Positions 9,820 through 18,277 of a stretch of 64,000 nt of DNA are shown here, in pieces (the first letter of the stretch is position 1; the number at the start of each line of letters is the position of its first letter). The DNA comes from Micromonospora sp. CCTCC AA 2012012 (GTDB taxonomy: Bacteria; Actinomycetota; Actinomycetes; Mycobacteriales; Micromonosporaceae): the NCBI RefSeq assembly GCF_040499845.1, contig NZ_CP159342.1:6510001-6574000 (forward strand), in the 5' to 3' direction. The translations under genes were made by a program, and so were the position numbers. The notes below the pieces were generated by a model. The model was given only the letters and a program-made list of their open reading frames with translations, made no database searches and was not told the origin of the DNA.

Positions 9820-11064
9820 GTGTCGCCCACCGTCTCGGTCCTCGTCCGCAACCGCGACTTCCGTAACCTCTTCCTGGCCGAGCTGGTGGTCTTCGGCGCC
9901 GACTGGTTCGTCATGGTGCCGCTGCTGGTGCTGCTGCCCCAGCTCACCGGCAGCGGGGTGTGGGGCGCCCTGGTGCTGGCCGTGGACACCGGCACGGTGG
10001 CGCTGCTGCTGCCGTACACCGGGACCATCGCCGACCGGTTCGACCGCCGCAAGATCATGATGTCGGCCAACCTGGCCGCCCTGGCCGGCGTGCTGCTGCT
10101 GCTCGGCGTCCGCAGTTCCGGGACCGCCTGGCTGGCCATGCTGGCGATCGGCCTGGTCGCGGTGGCGAAGGCGTTCTACTCACCGGCCGCCCAGGCCGCC
10201 CTGCCGAACGTGCTCGACCCCGAGGACCTGGCCGCCGGCAACGCCGTCGCCGGCTCCGCCTGGGGCACCATGACGGTCGTCGGTGCCTCCCTCGGCGGCG
10301 TGCTGAGCGCCGCCGCCGGCCCGTACGCCTGCTTCTGGGTGGCGACGGTCGGCCTGGCGCTGGCGGCGGGCCTGGCCGCGCTGATCCGCCGGCCACTGCA
10401 GACGCCCCGCGACGCCGACCGGCCGGTGCAGCGCACCTGGCCGGCGATCCGCGAGGCCCTGGGCTACATCGGACACCGGCCGCGGGTGCTGGCCCTGGTG
10501 ACCGTGAAGTCGGCGGTCGGCCTGGGCAACGGCGTGCTGACCGTCTTCCCGCTGCTCGCCGGGGTGTACGCCGTCGGCGCGGTCGGTACCGGCCTGCTCT
10601 TCGCCTTCCGGGGCGCGGGGGCGCTGGTGGGGCCGATCCTGATGCGGCGGGTGCTCACCAACCGTGCCTGGCTGCTGCCCGGCCTGGCCCTGTCGATGTC
10701 CCTGTACGGCCTCGCCTACCTGGGCACGTCGGTGGTGAGCTGGTTCCCGCTGGTGCTGGTGCTGGTCTTCCTCGCCCACTTCGGCGGCGGGAGCAACTGG
10801 GTGCTGTCCAACTTCGCCCTGCAGGGCGAGGTGCCGGACCGGCTGCGCGGACGGGTCTTCGCCACCGACATGATGCTGGCGACGCTGGCCATCTCGCTCA
10901 GCCAGCTGGTGGTCGCGCTGGTGGTGGACAGCGTGGACGAGCGGGTGGTGCTGGCCGGGTGCGGCATGGTCACCCTGGTCTACGCGGTCGGCTGGCGGCT
11001 GGCCACCCGGCGGCTCTCCCTCACCGACCCGGCGACGGAACCGGAGCCGACCCCCACCCCGTGA
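9820..11064 (+). CDS. MFS transporter
   Basis: A 414-residue major facilitator superfamily permease with about 12 predicted membrane helices. The loop 2-3 signature appears as GTIADRFDRRKIMM near residue 70, which fits proton antiport drug or metabolite exporters. The GTG start follows a TAGGGT box by 6 nt and has no ribosome site, so the mRNA is probably leaderless. It follows the deacetylase gene by 21 nt on the same strand but seems to have its own promoter. The substrate cannot be told from sequence. Confidence 0.9.
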   Translation: MSPTVSVLVRNRDFRNLFLAELVVFGADWFVMVPLLVLLPQLTGSGVWGALVLAVDTGTVALLLPYTGTIADRFDRRKIMMSANLAALAGVLLLLGVRSSGTAWLAMLAIGLVAVAKAFYSPAAQAALPNVLDPEDLAAGNAVAGSAWGTMTVVGASLGGVLSAAAGPYACFWVATVGLALAAGLAALIRRPLQTPRDADRPVQRTWPAIREALGYIGHRPRVLALVTVKSAVGLGNGVLTVFPLLAGVYAVGAVGTGLLFAFRGAGALVGPILMRRVLTNRAWLLPGLALSMSLYGLAYLGTSVVSWFPLVLVLVFLAHFGGGSNWVLSNFALQGEVPDRLRGRVFATDMMLATLAISLSQLVVALVVDSVDERVVLAGCGMVTLVYAVGWRLATRRLSLTDPATEPEPTPTP

Positions 11065-11192
11065 GCCTGGGTTCCGGGCGGCTCGGGGCCTGCGGGCGGA
11101 ACGGGCGGGGCGGCGGGTCAAGACCCTGCATCCTCGACGCCTCGGCGCGTCTCTCCGGTGCCGTCGGCCCGGCGTTGGGTCCACCACCCGGG

Positions 11193-11222
11193 CGCTACGA
11201 ACTTGAACGCATTGATGAATCA
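11193..11222 (+). repeat. 30-bp dispersed repeat, copy 1
   Basis: Begins CGCTACGAACTTGA and ends ATTGATGAATCA. Copies 2 to 4 are at 11251, 37165 and 46754. This copy and copy 2 face each other as an inverted pair 28 bp apart. Confidence 0.85.
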
Positions 11223-11250
11223 CCCGCCGCCCGGGCCTCTTCTTCTTCCC

Positions 11251-11280
11251 TGACTCATCTCTGTAATCAAGTTCGTAGCG
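11251..11280 (-). repeat. 30-bp dispersed repeat, copy 2
   Basis: Read on the minus strand it begins CGCTACGAACTTGA and ends GATGAGTCA, the same length as copy 1. With copy 1 it could form a stem, or mark the ends of a tiny mobile or regulatory unit. Confidence 0.8.
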
Positions 11281-11422
11281 TGCGAGCACCAGACCCAGTA
11301 GCCGAGCGGTGGCACCGGCGGGCCGAGCGGCGACACCGGCGGCTGCTGCCGGTGCCGCCCTGCGCGGGCCGGCGGAGCGTGCCACCGCGACGACCGATGC
11401 CCGTCGAGTGGGCAGGGAGCGG

Positions 11423-11887
11423 TCAGCCGTGGTCGACGGAGCGCGCCGGTGGGGCCGGGTCGGGAGATTCGGGGCGGGTAAGGCCCGGGCCGGCCCACTG
11501 CTGCGCCGCCGGCTCACCGGTCCCCGGCTGCCAGCCGCGCCACTGCGGGGCGGGCGGGGTCGGCGGGCTCGTCCGGCCGGTGAGGGCGGCGGCGACCACC
11601 AGGCCGAGACCGAGGGGGTGCAGCAGCGCCAGCAGCGGCCCGACGATCAGGTTCAGCCGGGTCAGCTGGGCGGCTCCGCCGTTCTGCACCACCCGGGGCA
11701 GCGCCAGGACCCAGCCGAGGTTGAGCAGCGCCCCGAGCAGCAGCACGGCGATCCCGGCGAGCAGCAGCCCCCGTGGGCCGCGCGGCAGCCGCCGGTGGGT
11801 CAGCGCCAGTACGAGGCCGACCACCAGCATCAGCAGCGTGGGGAGCTGAGTGAGCAGCTGCCAACCCGAATAGCCCAGAAATTGCAC
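11423..11887 (-). CDS. Small membrane protein of unknown function
   Basis: A 154-residue protein I do not recognise. Three hydrophobic helices can be seen at about residues 10-30, 40-65 and 80-100, followed by a proline-rich soluble tail with PTPPAPQW. The GTG start is preceded by GGGAGG. It lies between the convergent MFS gene and the divergent thrB. No catalytic motif is visible. Coding potential is supported by the hydrophobic pattern and the ribosome site. Confidence 0.65.
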   Translation of the reverse strand: MQFLGYSGWQLLTQLPTLLMLVVGLVLALTHRRLPRGPRGLLLAGIAVLLLGALLNLGWVLALPRVVQNGGAAQLTRLNLIVGPLLALLHPLGLGLVVAAALTGRTSPPTPPAPQWRGWQPGTGEPAAQQWAGPGLTRPESPDPAPPARSVDHG

Positions 11888-11981
11888 GTGGCCTCCCGCC
11901 GTCGGTGGATCGGCGTCAGGCTAGTGGCATGCCGCAATTCCCAGGGGTCGGGCGGAGCGCCGCGATGTCGGTCCCGGGCCC

Positions 11982-11987
11982 TAGCAT
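11982..11987 (+). promoter_or_regulatory. -10 box of leaderless thrB
   Basis: TAGCAT lies 6 nt before the GTG at 11994. The spacing matches the other leaderless genes and decides for the GTG over the ATG two codons later. Confidence 0.6.
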
Positions 11988-11993
11988 GAGCCG

Positions 11994-12938
11994 GTGCCGA
12001 TGACTTTCGCCTCCGGTCCCGTCCGGGTCCGGGTGCCCGCGACCAGCGCGAACCTGGGCCCGGGTTTCGACGCGCTCGGGCTCGCCCTCGGGCTGCACGA
12101 CGACGTGGCGGCCGAGGTGACCCCGGGCGGCGTACGGGTGACGGTGACCGGCGAGGGTGCCGGTGAGCTGCCCGAGGGCGACCGGCACCTGGTGGTGACG
12201 TCCATGCGGGCCGCCTTCGACGTGCTGGGCGGGCAGCCGTCCGGGTTGGCGCTGGAGTGCGTCAACCGGATCCCGCAGGCTCGTGGCCTGGGCTCCTCCT
12301 CGGCGGCCATCGTCGCCGGCGTGCTGCTGGCCCGCGGCCTGGTCGCCGACGGGGTCGACCGGCTCGACGACGGGGCGGCGCTGCGGTTGGCCGCCGAGAT
12401 CGAGGGGCATCCCGACAACATCGCGCCGTGCCTGCTCGGTGGCTTCACCATCGCCTGGACCGAGCCGACTGGGGCGCGGGCGGTGTCGCTGCCCGTGGCC
12501 GACGGGGTCCGGCCGACCGTTTTCGTGCCCGCGGAACGCGGTCTGACGGCCACCGCGCGGGCCGCCCTGCCGGCGACCGTGCCGCACGCCGACGCCGCGC
12601 TGAACGCCGGTCGGGCGGCGCTGCTGGTGCATGCGCTGACCGCCGAGCCGGCGCTGCTGCTCCCGGCCACGCTCGACCGGCTGCACCAGGACTACCGGGC
12701 TCCGGGCATGCCGGCCACGTCGGCCCTGGTGAATGCGCTGCGTGCGGCGGGTGTGGCGGCTGTGGTCAGCGGGGCGGGGCCGACGGTGCTGGCGCTGACC
12801 GGGCCGCCCGCGGGCTTCGACGCGGGAACAGAGTGGCAGCGCTGGGAGTTGCCGATAGATGCGAGCGGTGCCCGGGTCACCCGGGGTAGACTTGGACACG
12901 CCGAGCGGGACCCTGTTGCCGCAGGTCGGAAGAGTTGA
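11994..12938 (+). CDS. thrB: Homoserine kinase
   Basis: A GHMP-family kinase phosphorylating homoserine for ThrC. It has 314 residues. The GHMP ATP-binding loop is QARGLGSSSAA near residue 100, VPATSANLGPGFD opens the domain, and VSGAGPTVLALTG is the C-terminal GHMP motif. The GTG start follows TAGCAT by 6 nt; the ATG at 12000 is the alternative. It is cut off from hom-thrC by four unrelated genes but still sits directly before rho, as in other actinobacteria. A TAGACT box (12887-12892) inside its 3' end may serve rho. Confidence 0.95.
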   Translation: MPMTFASGPVRVRVPATSANLGPGFDALGLALGLHDDVAAEVTPGGVRVTVTGEGAGELPEGDRHLVVTSMRAAFDVLGGQPSGLALECVNRIPQARGLGSSSAAIVAGVLLARGLVADGVDRLDDGAALRLAAEIEGHPDNIAPCLLGGFTIAWTEPTGARAVSLPVADGVRPTVFVPAERGLTATARAALPATVPHADAALNAGRAALLVHALTAEPALLLPATLDRLHQDYRAPGMPATSALVNALRAAGVAAVVSGAGPTVLALTGPPAGFDAGTEWQRWELPIDASGARVTRGRLGHAERDPVAAGRKS

Positions 12939-13234
12939 TTACGCTCTAGACTCAGCACAGCCGCGAAGCATGCGATCTCCCTGCGGGTCGGCGCACCCCC
13001 GAAGCTCTCGGCGGTCAGCCCGTCACCCCTGCCAAGGCCCACGCCGCACCGCAGTTTCCGCAGGTCGCCGCAGACGGCGAGACCTGCTCACCGAGGTTGG
13101 TGAGTCGGGAAACCGCCCGGCTGCTGTGTCACAGACTCCCGCGACGCGTCAGTGCGAGGCGGGTGCACCGAGGCCGCCCGGCCACCTGGTTCGACGACTC
13201 CGGGCAGTCCCGGCCTATCGAGGGAAGGAATCCA
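12939..13234 (+). promoter_or_regulatory. Long 5' leader of rho
   Basis: The 296 nt between thrB and the rho start hold a TAGACT -10 box (12947-12952) and two hairpins. One is at 13060-13087, with GCAGGTC pairing to GACCTGC plus an inner GCCG/CGGC stem. The other is near 13088-13104, with CTCACC pairing to GGTGAG. A long structured leader fits the autoregulation of rho known in other bacteria, but this is inference. Confidence 0.5.
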
Positions 13235-15403
13235 TTGAGCGACACCACCGACGTGACGTCGGATGTTTCCAACGTCGCTGGCGATGCCACCACCGCCGCC
13301 CCCACGCGTCGTCGGCGCAGTGGTACCGGCCTGTCGGCGATGCTGCTGCCGGAGCTGCAGAGCCTGGCCGCGTCGCTCGGCATCTCCGGCACTGCTCGCA
13401 TGCGCAAGGGCGAGCTGATCAGCGCCATCTCCGAGCGGCAGGGCGGCGCCGCCGGGACCCCTCGACCGCGGGCCGAGGTTGCGGCCGCGGCCGCTCCCGC
13501 CCGTGACGAGGTGCGCGCCGAGGTGCGGGACGACCGGGCCGACACCGAGCGTCGTACCACCGAGCAGGCTCCGGCCGCCGAGGCGACCGAGGGCCGGACC
13601 CGGACCCGTCGTGGCCGGGCTGCCACCGCCGAGTCCCGACCGGCCGAGGTGCGTACCGAGGAGACCACCACCGCCGAGACCGGCGAGCGTGGCGAGGGCC
13701 GTACCGGTCGCGAGCGGACCGAGCGCACCGAGCGCGGTGCCGAGCGGGCCGAGCGCACCGCCGAGCGGGCCGAGCGCACCGCCGAGCGGGCAGCGCCCGC
13801 GGAGCGTGCCGAGCGCGGCGCCGAGCGGACCGAGCGCGGTGCCGAGCGCGGCGAGCGGACCGAGCGCGGTACCGAGCGTGGCGAGCGGGCCGAGCGCGGT
13901 GCCGAGCGTGGCGAGCGGACCGAGCGTGGTGAGCGCGGCGGCGAGCGCAACGAGCGGACCGACCGTGGCGAGCGCGCCGAGCGCAACGAGCGGGGCGAGG
14001 GCCGGGGCGAGCGCAACGACCGGGGCGACCGTAACGACCGGGGCGAGCGCAACGACCGCAACGACCGTGACCGTAACGACCGGGGCGGCGACCGTAACGA
14101 CCGTGGCCCCCGCTCCGAGCGGGACAACGACGGTGACGACGACGAGAACGGCGGTCGGCGCGGTCGGCGCAGCCGGTTCCGGGACCGCCGGCGTGGTCGG
14201 GGCGACCGGATCGAGGGCGGCAACGAGGGCGGCGGCGGCCGCGAGCCGCAGGTCAGCGAGGACGACGTCCTCGTCCCGGTGGCCGGCATCATCGACGTGC
14301 TCGACAACTACGCCTTCGTCCGGACCACCGGCTACCTGGCCGGCCCGAACGACGTCTACGTCTCGATGTCCCAGATCAAGAAGTACGGCCTGCGCCGCGG
14401 TGACGCCATCACCGGTGCCGTGCGGGCCGCCCGGGACACCGGCGGCAGCGACCAGCGGCGCGACAAGTACAACCCGCTGGTGCGGCTCGACACCATCAAC
14501 GGGATGGAGCCGGAGGAGGCGCGGCGGCGGCCGGAGTTCTACAAGCTGACCCCGCTGTACCCGCAGGAGCGGCTGCGTCTGGAGACCGAGCCGCACATCC
14601 TGACCACCCGGGTGATCGACCTGGTCATGCCGATCGGCAAGGGCCAGCGGGCGCTCATCGTGTCCCCGCCGAAGGCGGGTAAGACGATGGTGCTGCAGGC
14701 GATCGCGAACGCGATCACCCGCAACAACCCGGAGTGCCACCTGATGGTGGTGCTGGTCGACGAGCGGCCCGAAGAGGTCACCGACATGCAGCGTTCGGTG
14801 AAGGGCGAGGTCATCGCGGCCACGTTCGACCGTCCGCCGCAGGATCACACCACGGTGGCGGAGCTGGCGATCGAGCGGGCGAAGCGCCTGGTGGAGCTGG
14901 GCCACGACGTGGTCGTCCTGCTCGACTCGGTGACCCGGCTCGGTCGGTCGTACAACCTGGCGGCGCCGGCCAGCGGCCGGATCATGTCGGGTGGTATCGA
15001 CTCCACCGCGCTCTACCCGCCGAAGCGCTTCCTCGGTGCGGCGCGCAACATCGAGAACGGTGGCTCGCTGACCATTCTCGCCACCGCGCTGGTCGAGACC
15101 GGGTCCATGGCGGACACGGTCATCTTCGAGGAGTTCAAGGGCACCGGTAACGCCGAGCTCAAGCTGGACCGGAAGATCGCCGACAAGCGGGTCTTCCCGG
15201 CGATCGACATCAACCCCTCCGGTACGCGTAAGGAGGAGGTCCTCCTCGCGCCGGAGGAGCTGGCGATCATCCACAAGCTCCGCAAGGTGCTGCACTCGCT
15301 GGACTCGCAGGCGGCGCTCGACCTGCTGCTGGACCGCCTCAAGCAGTCCCGCACCAACATCGAGTTCCTGATGCAGATCGCGAAGTCCACGCCGGGGGAG
15401 TGA
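13235..15403 (+). CDS. rho: Transcription termination factor Rho
   Basis: A hexameric RNA helicase that ends transcription. It has 722 residues against about 420 in E. coli. Order: Rho N-terminal helical domain near residues 40-80 (LLPELQSLAASLGI), then a long low-complexity stretch (about 150-320) rich in Arg, Glu, Asp, Asn and Gly, an RNA-binding cold-shock-like domain (GIIDVLDNYAFVR) and the RecA-like ATPase with P-loop PPKAGKT (K483). TTG at 13235 is chosen as start because AGGGAAGGA lies just upstream. Arg-rich inserts of this kind are known in high-GC actinobacterial Rho. A perfect hairpin terminator follows. Confidence 0.97.
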   Translation: MSDTTDVTSDVSNVAGDATTAAPTRRRRSGTGLSAMLLPELQSLAASLGISGTARMRKGELISAISERQGGAAGTPRPRAEVAAAAAPARDEVRAEVRDDRADTERRTTEQAPAAEATEGRTRTRRGRAATAESRPAEVRTEETTTAETGERGEGRTGRERTERTERGAERAERTAERAERTAERAAPAERAERGAERTERGAERGERTERGTERGERAERGAERGERTERGERGGERNERTDRGERAERNERGEGRGERNDRGDRNDRGERNDRNDRDRNDRGGDRNDRGPRSERDNDGDDDENGGRRGRRSRFRDRRRGRGDRIEGGNEGGGGREPQVSEDDVLVPVAGIIDVLDNYAFVRTTGYLAGPNDVYVSMSQIKKYGLRRGDAITGAVRAARDTGGSDQRRDKYNPLVRLDTINGMEPEEARRRPEFYKLTPLYPQERLRLETEPHILTTRVIDLVMPIGKGQRALIVSPPKAGKTMVLQAIANAITRNNPECHLMVVLVDERPEEVTDMQRSVKGEVIAATFDRPPQDHTTVAELAIERAKRLVELGHDVVVLLDSVTRLGRSYNLAAPASGRIMSGGIDSTALYPPKRFLGAARNIENGGSLTILATALVETGSMADTVIFEEFKGTGNAELKLDRKIADKRVFPAIDINPSGTRKEEVLLAPEELAIIHKLRKVLHSLDSQAALDLLLDRLKQSRTNIEFLMQIAKSTPGE

Positions 15404-15416
15404 CACCGTCCCGGTA

Positions 15417-15464
15417 GGACGAAGAGGAGGGCACGGCCACCAGGCCGTGCCCTCCTCTTCGTCC
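15417..15464. terminator. Intrinsic terminator after rho
   Basis: Perfect 22-bp arms (15417-15438 and 15443-15464) enclose a 4-nt ACCA loop, beginning GGACGAAGAGGAGG. There is no U-run, as is common in actinobacteria. Confidence 0.85.
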
Positions 15465-15605
15465 GGCGCGCGTGGCTCGCGGAGTTTTCCTTCGCCTCGG
15501 CAGCCGGGTCTTGAAACTTCTGTGCGCGATCGGGTTGACTGTCGTCCGCGAGACGACGGCACTGTGACGGCGGCGGAGACACCTGGGGAGGCACCCGCCG
15601 CCTGA

Positions 15606-15656
15606 CCGGCCGGCCCCCGGGAGGCGTGGGCGCGACGTGCGTCCCGGGGCCGGCCG
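15606..15656. terminator. Hairpin, probably ending the kinase-phosphatase gene
   Basis: A GC-rich inverted repeat (CGGCCGGCCCCCGGGA against TCCCGGGGCCGGCCG, one bulge) lies just past the stop of the minus-strand gene. The rest of the roughly 200-bp gap after rho has no gene I can support. Confidence 0.55.
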
Positions 15657-15666
15657 CGCCGGTTCC

Positions 15667-16563
15667 TCAGAAGTCGCCCTCGGCGACCTGAAAGACGGTC
15701 AGCCCGAGGGAGCGCCACATCCGCACCACCTGCATCCGGTCGTCGAAGACCCCGACCACCCGGTAGCGGTCCCGGATCTCCCGTTCGTAGATCTCCTGCT
15801 TGACCACGGCGTCCCGGCGCTGGTCGCCGATCGCCCGCAGGTGCAGCGCCAGGTAGGGGACCTTGACGTGACGGGCCAGCCACGCCTCGGTGGCGGACCG
15901 GGCGGAGGCGTCCCGGCCGGAGCAGAAGACCACCCCGTGCCCGACGGCGTGCATCGCCCGGACCGCGGCGATCACCGCCTCGTTGGGCGCGTCCTCGCCG
16001 ACCCGGGTCATGTCGTACGGGCTGCGGGAGACGGTCAGCGCGACGGTGCCGTCGATGTCGACCAGCACGATGTCGGGGCGTCCGGTCCCGCCGCGCTCGA
16101 CCTGGGCGGGGCCGCCGGTGCGGGCCGTGGGCACCGGCAGCGGCAGCGGGCGGTGCGCCAGGTAGCGCTCGTGCAGCCGGCAGATCGCCGCCGCGCCCAC
16201 CTGCTCGTCCGCCGGTCGCGCCGCGTCGCGCCGCAGGCACTCGGAAAGGGGTACGTCGGTGAAGTCGTGCACCTCGAAGGCGGCCCCGAACCGCTCCGCC
16301 AGCTCCGCCCAGTCCCGCAGGATGCGGGAGCGCAGGTTGGTGTCGTCGACGCAGACGCTCACCCGGGCCGCCAGCAGCGCCTCCACCTGGGCCCGTTGGA
16401 CCCGGGTGACCTGCCCCTCGGCCCACTGGGTGAAGAGCCGTTCGCCGTGCAGCATCCGCCGCAGGTCGTCCCGGTTGACCCGGACCACGCCGGGCTGCAA
16501 CCGCCGGGCGAAGGTGGTCTTGCCGGAGGCCGGCAGCCCCCGGGTCGCGATCAGGCGGAACAT
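15667..16563 (-). CDS. Polynucleotide kinase-phosphatase-like protein
   Basis: A 298-residue two-domain protein resembling T4 Pnkp. An N-terminal P-loop kinase domain (GLPASGKTTFARRL at about residues 9-22, then VNRDDLR and DDTNLRSR) is fused to a HAD-type phosphatase domain with VDIDGTVAL near residue 180 and a later FCSGRD. Such proteins heal RNA or DNA ends by 5' phosphorylation and 3' dephosphorylation. The ATG at 16563 is preferred over a GTG 48 nt upstream because homologues begin MFRLIATRG-like. No RNA ligase gene is adjacent. It lies opposite to rho and rpmE. Confidence 0.85.
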   Translation of the reverse strand: MFRLIATRGLPASGKTTFARRLQPGVVRVNRDDLRRMLHGERLFTQWAEGQVTRVQRAQVEALLAARVSVCVDDTNLRSRILRDWAELAERFGAAFEVHDFTDVPLSECLRRDAARPADEQVGAAAICRLHERYLAHRPLPLPVPTARTGGPAQVERGGTGRPDIVLVDIDGTVALTVSRSPYDMTRVGEDAPNEAVIAAVRAMHAVGHGVVFCSGRDASARSATEAWLARHVKVPYLALHLRAIGDQRRDAVVKQEIYEREIRDRYRVVGVFDDRMQVVRMWRSLGLTVFQVAEGDF

Positions 16564-16832
16564 GCCCGCCACCCCCGTTCCGTCCGGTTCCCGGTGCGTG
16601 TCGGCTCCCACCGTACGAGGTCCGGAATGCCCGTGGACCGGGCGGGAATGCGTACCCCGGCGGCGGCGTTACGCCTGCCGGACCTGGTGTGCGGCCCGCT
16701 TGTCGGGTCGGCGGAAGCCTCTGGCACACTGGTCAATCGGCCACCGGTTCCGGTTCACGCCAAGCCCGTCGCGCACGGCGCGACGGACCACGCTGGCGAC
16801 CCGGCGACCACCGACGAAAGGACCGAGGCGAC

Positions 16833-17057
16833 ATGAAGCCCAACATCCACCCGGAGTGCACGACCACCGAGGTCTCCTGCTCCTGCGGTAACACCTTCTC
16901 CACCCGCAGCACCGCCAAGGGCGGCTCGATCCACGTCGAGACCTGCAGCGCCTGCCACCCGTTCTACACCGGTAAGCAGCGCGTTCTCGACACCGCCGGC
17001 CGGGTCGCGAAGTTCCAGCAGAAGTACGCCAAGGTTCAGGCGAAGAAGGCCAAGTAG
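16833..17057 (+). CDS. rpmE: Ribosomal protein bL31
   Basis: A 74-residue protein of the large ribosomal subunit. It is the zinc-binding (C+) form: cysteines occur in [14 protein letters not shown] and in CSACHPF. In many actinobacteria a zinc-free paralogue replaces this form under zinc starvation through Zur (family knowledge); I see no clear Zur box here. The ATG follows GAGGCGAC. Its place between rho and prfA is conserved. Confidence 0.97.
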   Translation: MKPNIHPECTTTEVSCSCGNTFSTRSTAKGGSIHVETCSACHPFYTGKQRVLDTAGRVAKFQQKYAKVQAKKAK

Positions 17058-17065
17058 CTCCTGCG

Positions 17066-17106
17066 ACGACGCCCGTGTCCGGCTCCTGCCGGGCGCGGGC
17101 GTTCGT
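17066..17106. terminator. Hairpin between rpmE and prfA
   Basis: ACGACGCCCG pairs imperfectly with CGGGCGTTCGT around a GC-rich inner stem. It probably ends or weakens transcription after rpmE. Confidence 0.5.
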
Positions 17107-17151
17107 CCGTTTCCGCCTCGTTCGTCCGTCGTCCCAAGGAGCACCCGCAGC

Positions 17152-18240
17152 ATGAGCAGTGAGCGCCTGGCCGCCCTCCTCGACGAGTACGCCGAGCTGG
17201 AGAAGCGCCTCGCCGACCCGGCGATCCACGCCGACCAGGGCACGGCCCGCCGGGTCGGTCGCCGGTACGCGGAACTCGTGCCGCTGCACAAGGCCGCCGG
17301 TGAACTGGAGCAGGCCCGCGCCGACCTGGCCGCCGCCCGCGAGCTGGCCGCCGAGGACCCGACGTTCGCCGCCGAGGCGGACGCGATCGCGGACTCCCTG
17401 CCGGCGCTGGAGGAGAAGCTGGCGGAGCTGCTGATCCCGCGCGACCCGCACGACGCCAAGGACGTCATCGTCGAGATCAAGGCGGGTGAGGGCGGCGAGG
17501 AGTCGGCGCTCTTCGCCGGTGACCTGCTGCGGATGTACACCCGCTACGCCGAGCGGCACGGCTGGGTCACCGAGGTGATCGACGCGCAGGACTCCGACCT
17601 GGGCGGGATCAAGGACGTCTCGCTGGCGATCAAGACCAAGGGCGTACCGGAGGGCGGCAACGGCGTCTGGTCCCGGCTGAAGTGGGAGGGCGGGGTGCAC
17701 CGGGTGCAGCGCGTCCCGGTCACCGAGTCGCAGGGCCGGATCCACACCAGCGCGGCGGGCGTGCTGGTGCTGCCCGAGGCGGAGGAGGTGGACCTCACCA
17801 TCGACCCGAACGACCTGCGGATCGACGTGTTCCGCTCGTCCGGGCCGGGTGGGCAGTCGGTCAACACCACCGACTCGGCGGTCCGGATCACCCACGTGCC
17901 GACCGGGATCGTGGTCTCCTGCCAGAACGAGAAGTCGCAGCTGCAGAACCGGGAGCAGGCGATGCGGATCCTGCGGGCCCGGCTGCTCGCCGCCGCCCAG
18001 GAGCAGGCCGACGCCGCCGCCTCCGACGCCCGCAAGGCGCAGGTCCGGACGGTGGACCGCTCGGAGCGGATCCGCACCTACAACTTCCCGCAGAACCGGA
18101 TCACCGACCACCGGATCGGCTACACCGCGTACAACCTGGACCTGGCGCTCGCCGGTGAGCTGGACGGCGTCCTGGACGCCCTGGCCGAGGCGGACCGGGC
18201 GGCCCGTCTCGCCGGGGGCACCGAACTCACCCGCCGCTGA
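17152..18240 (+). CDS. prfA: Peptide chain release factor 1
   Basis: Reads UAA and UAG stop codons. It has 362 residues, the normal length. The tripeptide that recognises the stop codon is PVT at residues 189-191 (PxT marks RF1 rather than RF2), and the catalytic GGQ is at 233-235 within [17 protein letters not shown] stands before the ATG. The order prfA then prmC is kept, but a minus-strand diguanylate cyclase gene lies between them; PrmC should methylate the GGQ glutamine. Confidence 0.98.
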   Translation: MSSERLAALLDEYAELEKRLADPAIHADQGTARRVGRRYAELVPLHKAAGELEQARADLAAARELAAEDPTFAAEADAIADSLPALEEKLAELLIPRDPHDAKDVIVEIKAGEGGEESALFAGDLLRMYTRYAERHGWVTEVIDAQDSDLGGIKDVSLAIKTKGVPEGGNGVWSRLKWEGGVHRVQRVPVTESQGRIHTSAAGVLVLPEAEEVDLTIDPNDLRIDVFRSSGPGGQSVNTTDSAVRITHVPTGIVVSCQNEKSQLQNREQAMRILRARLLAAAQEQADAAASDARKAQVRTVDRSERIRTYNFPQNRITDHRIGYTAYNLDLALAGELDGVLDALAEADRAARLAGGTELTRR

Positions 18241-18277
18241 CGCGGGTCGTCGCCCACCGACGGGCTGACGGGTCGGG

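Larger units (their letters stand above)
11065..11422. other. Intergenic region with paired repeats
   Basis: This 358-bp gap between the MFS gene and a convergent membrane-protein gene holds no credible gene. Its only clear structure is the inverted pair of 30-bp repeats at 11193-11222 and 11251-11280. Confidence 0.6.

Noticed and set aside
13700..14110. CRISPR-like tandem repeats
   Set aside because: The repeats have no spacers and lie inside the rho frame, encoding Arg/Glu units.
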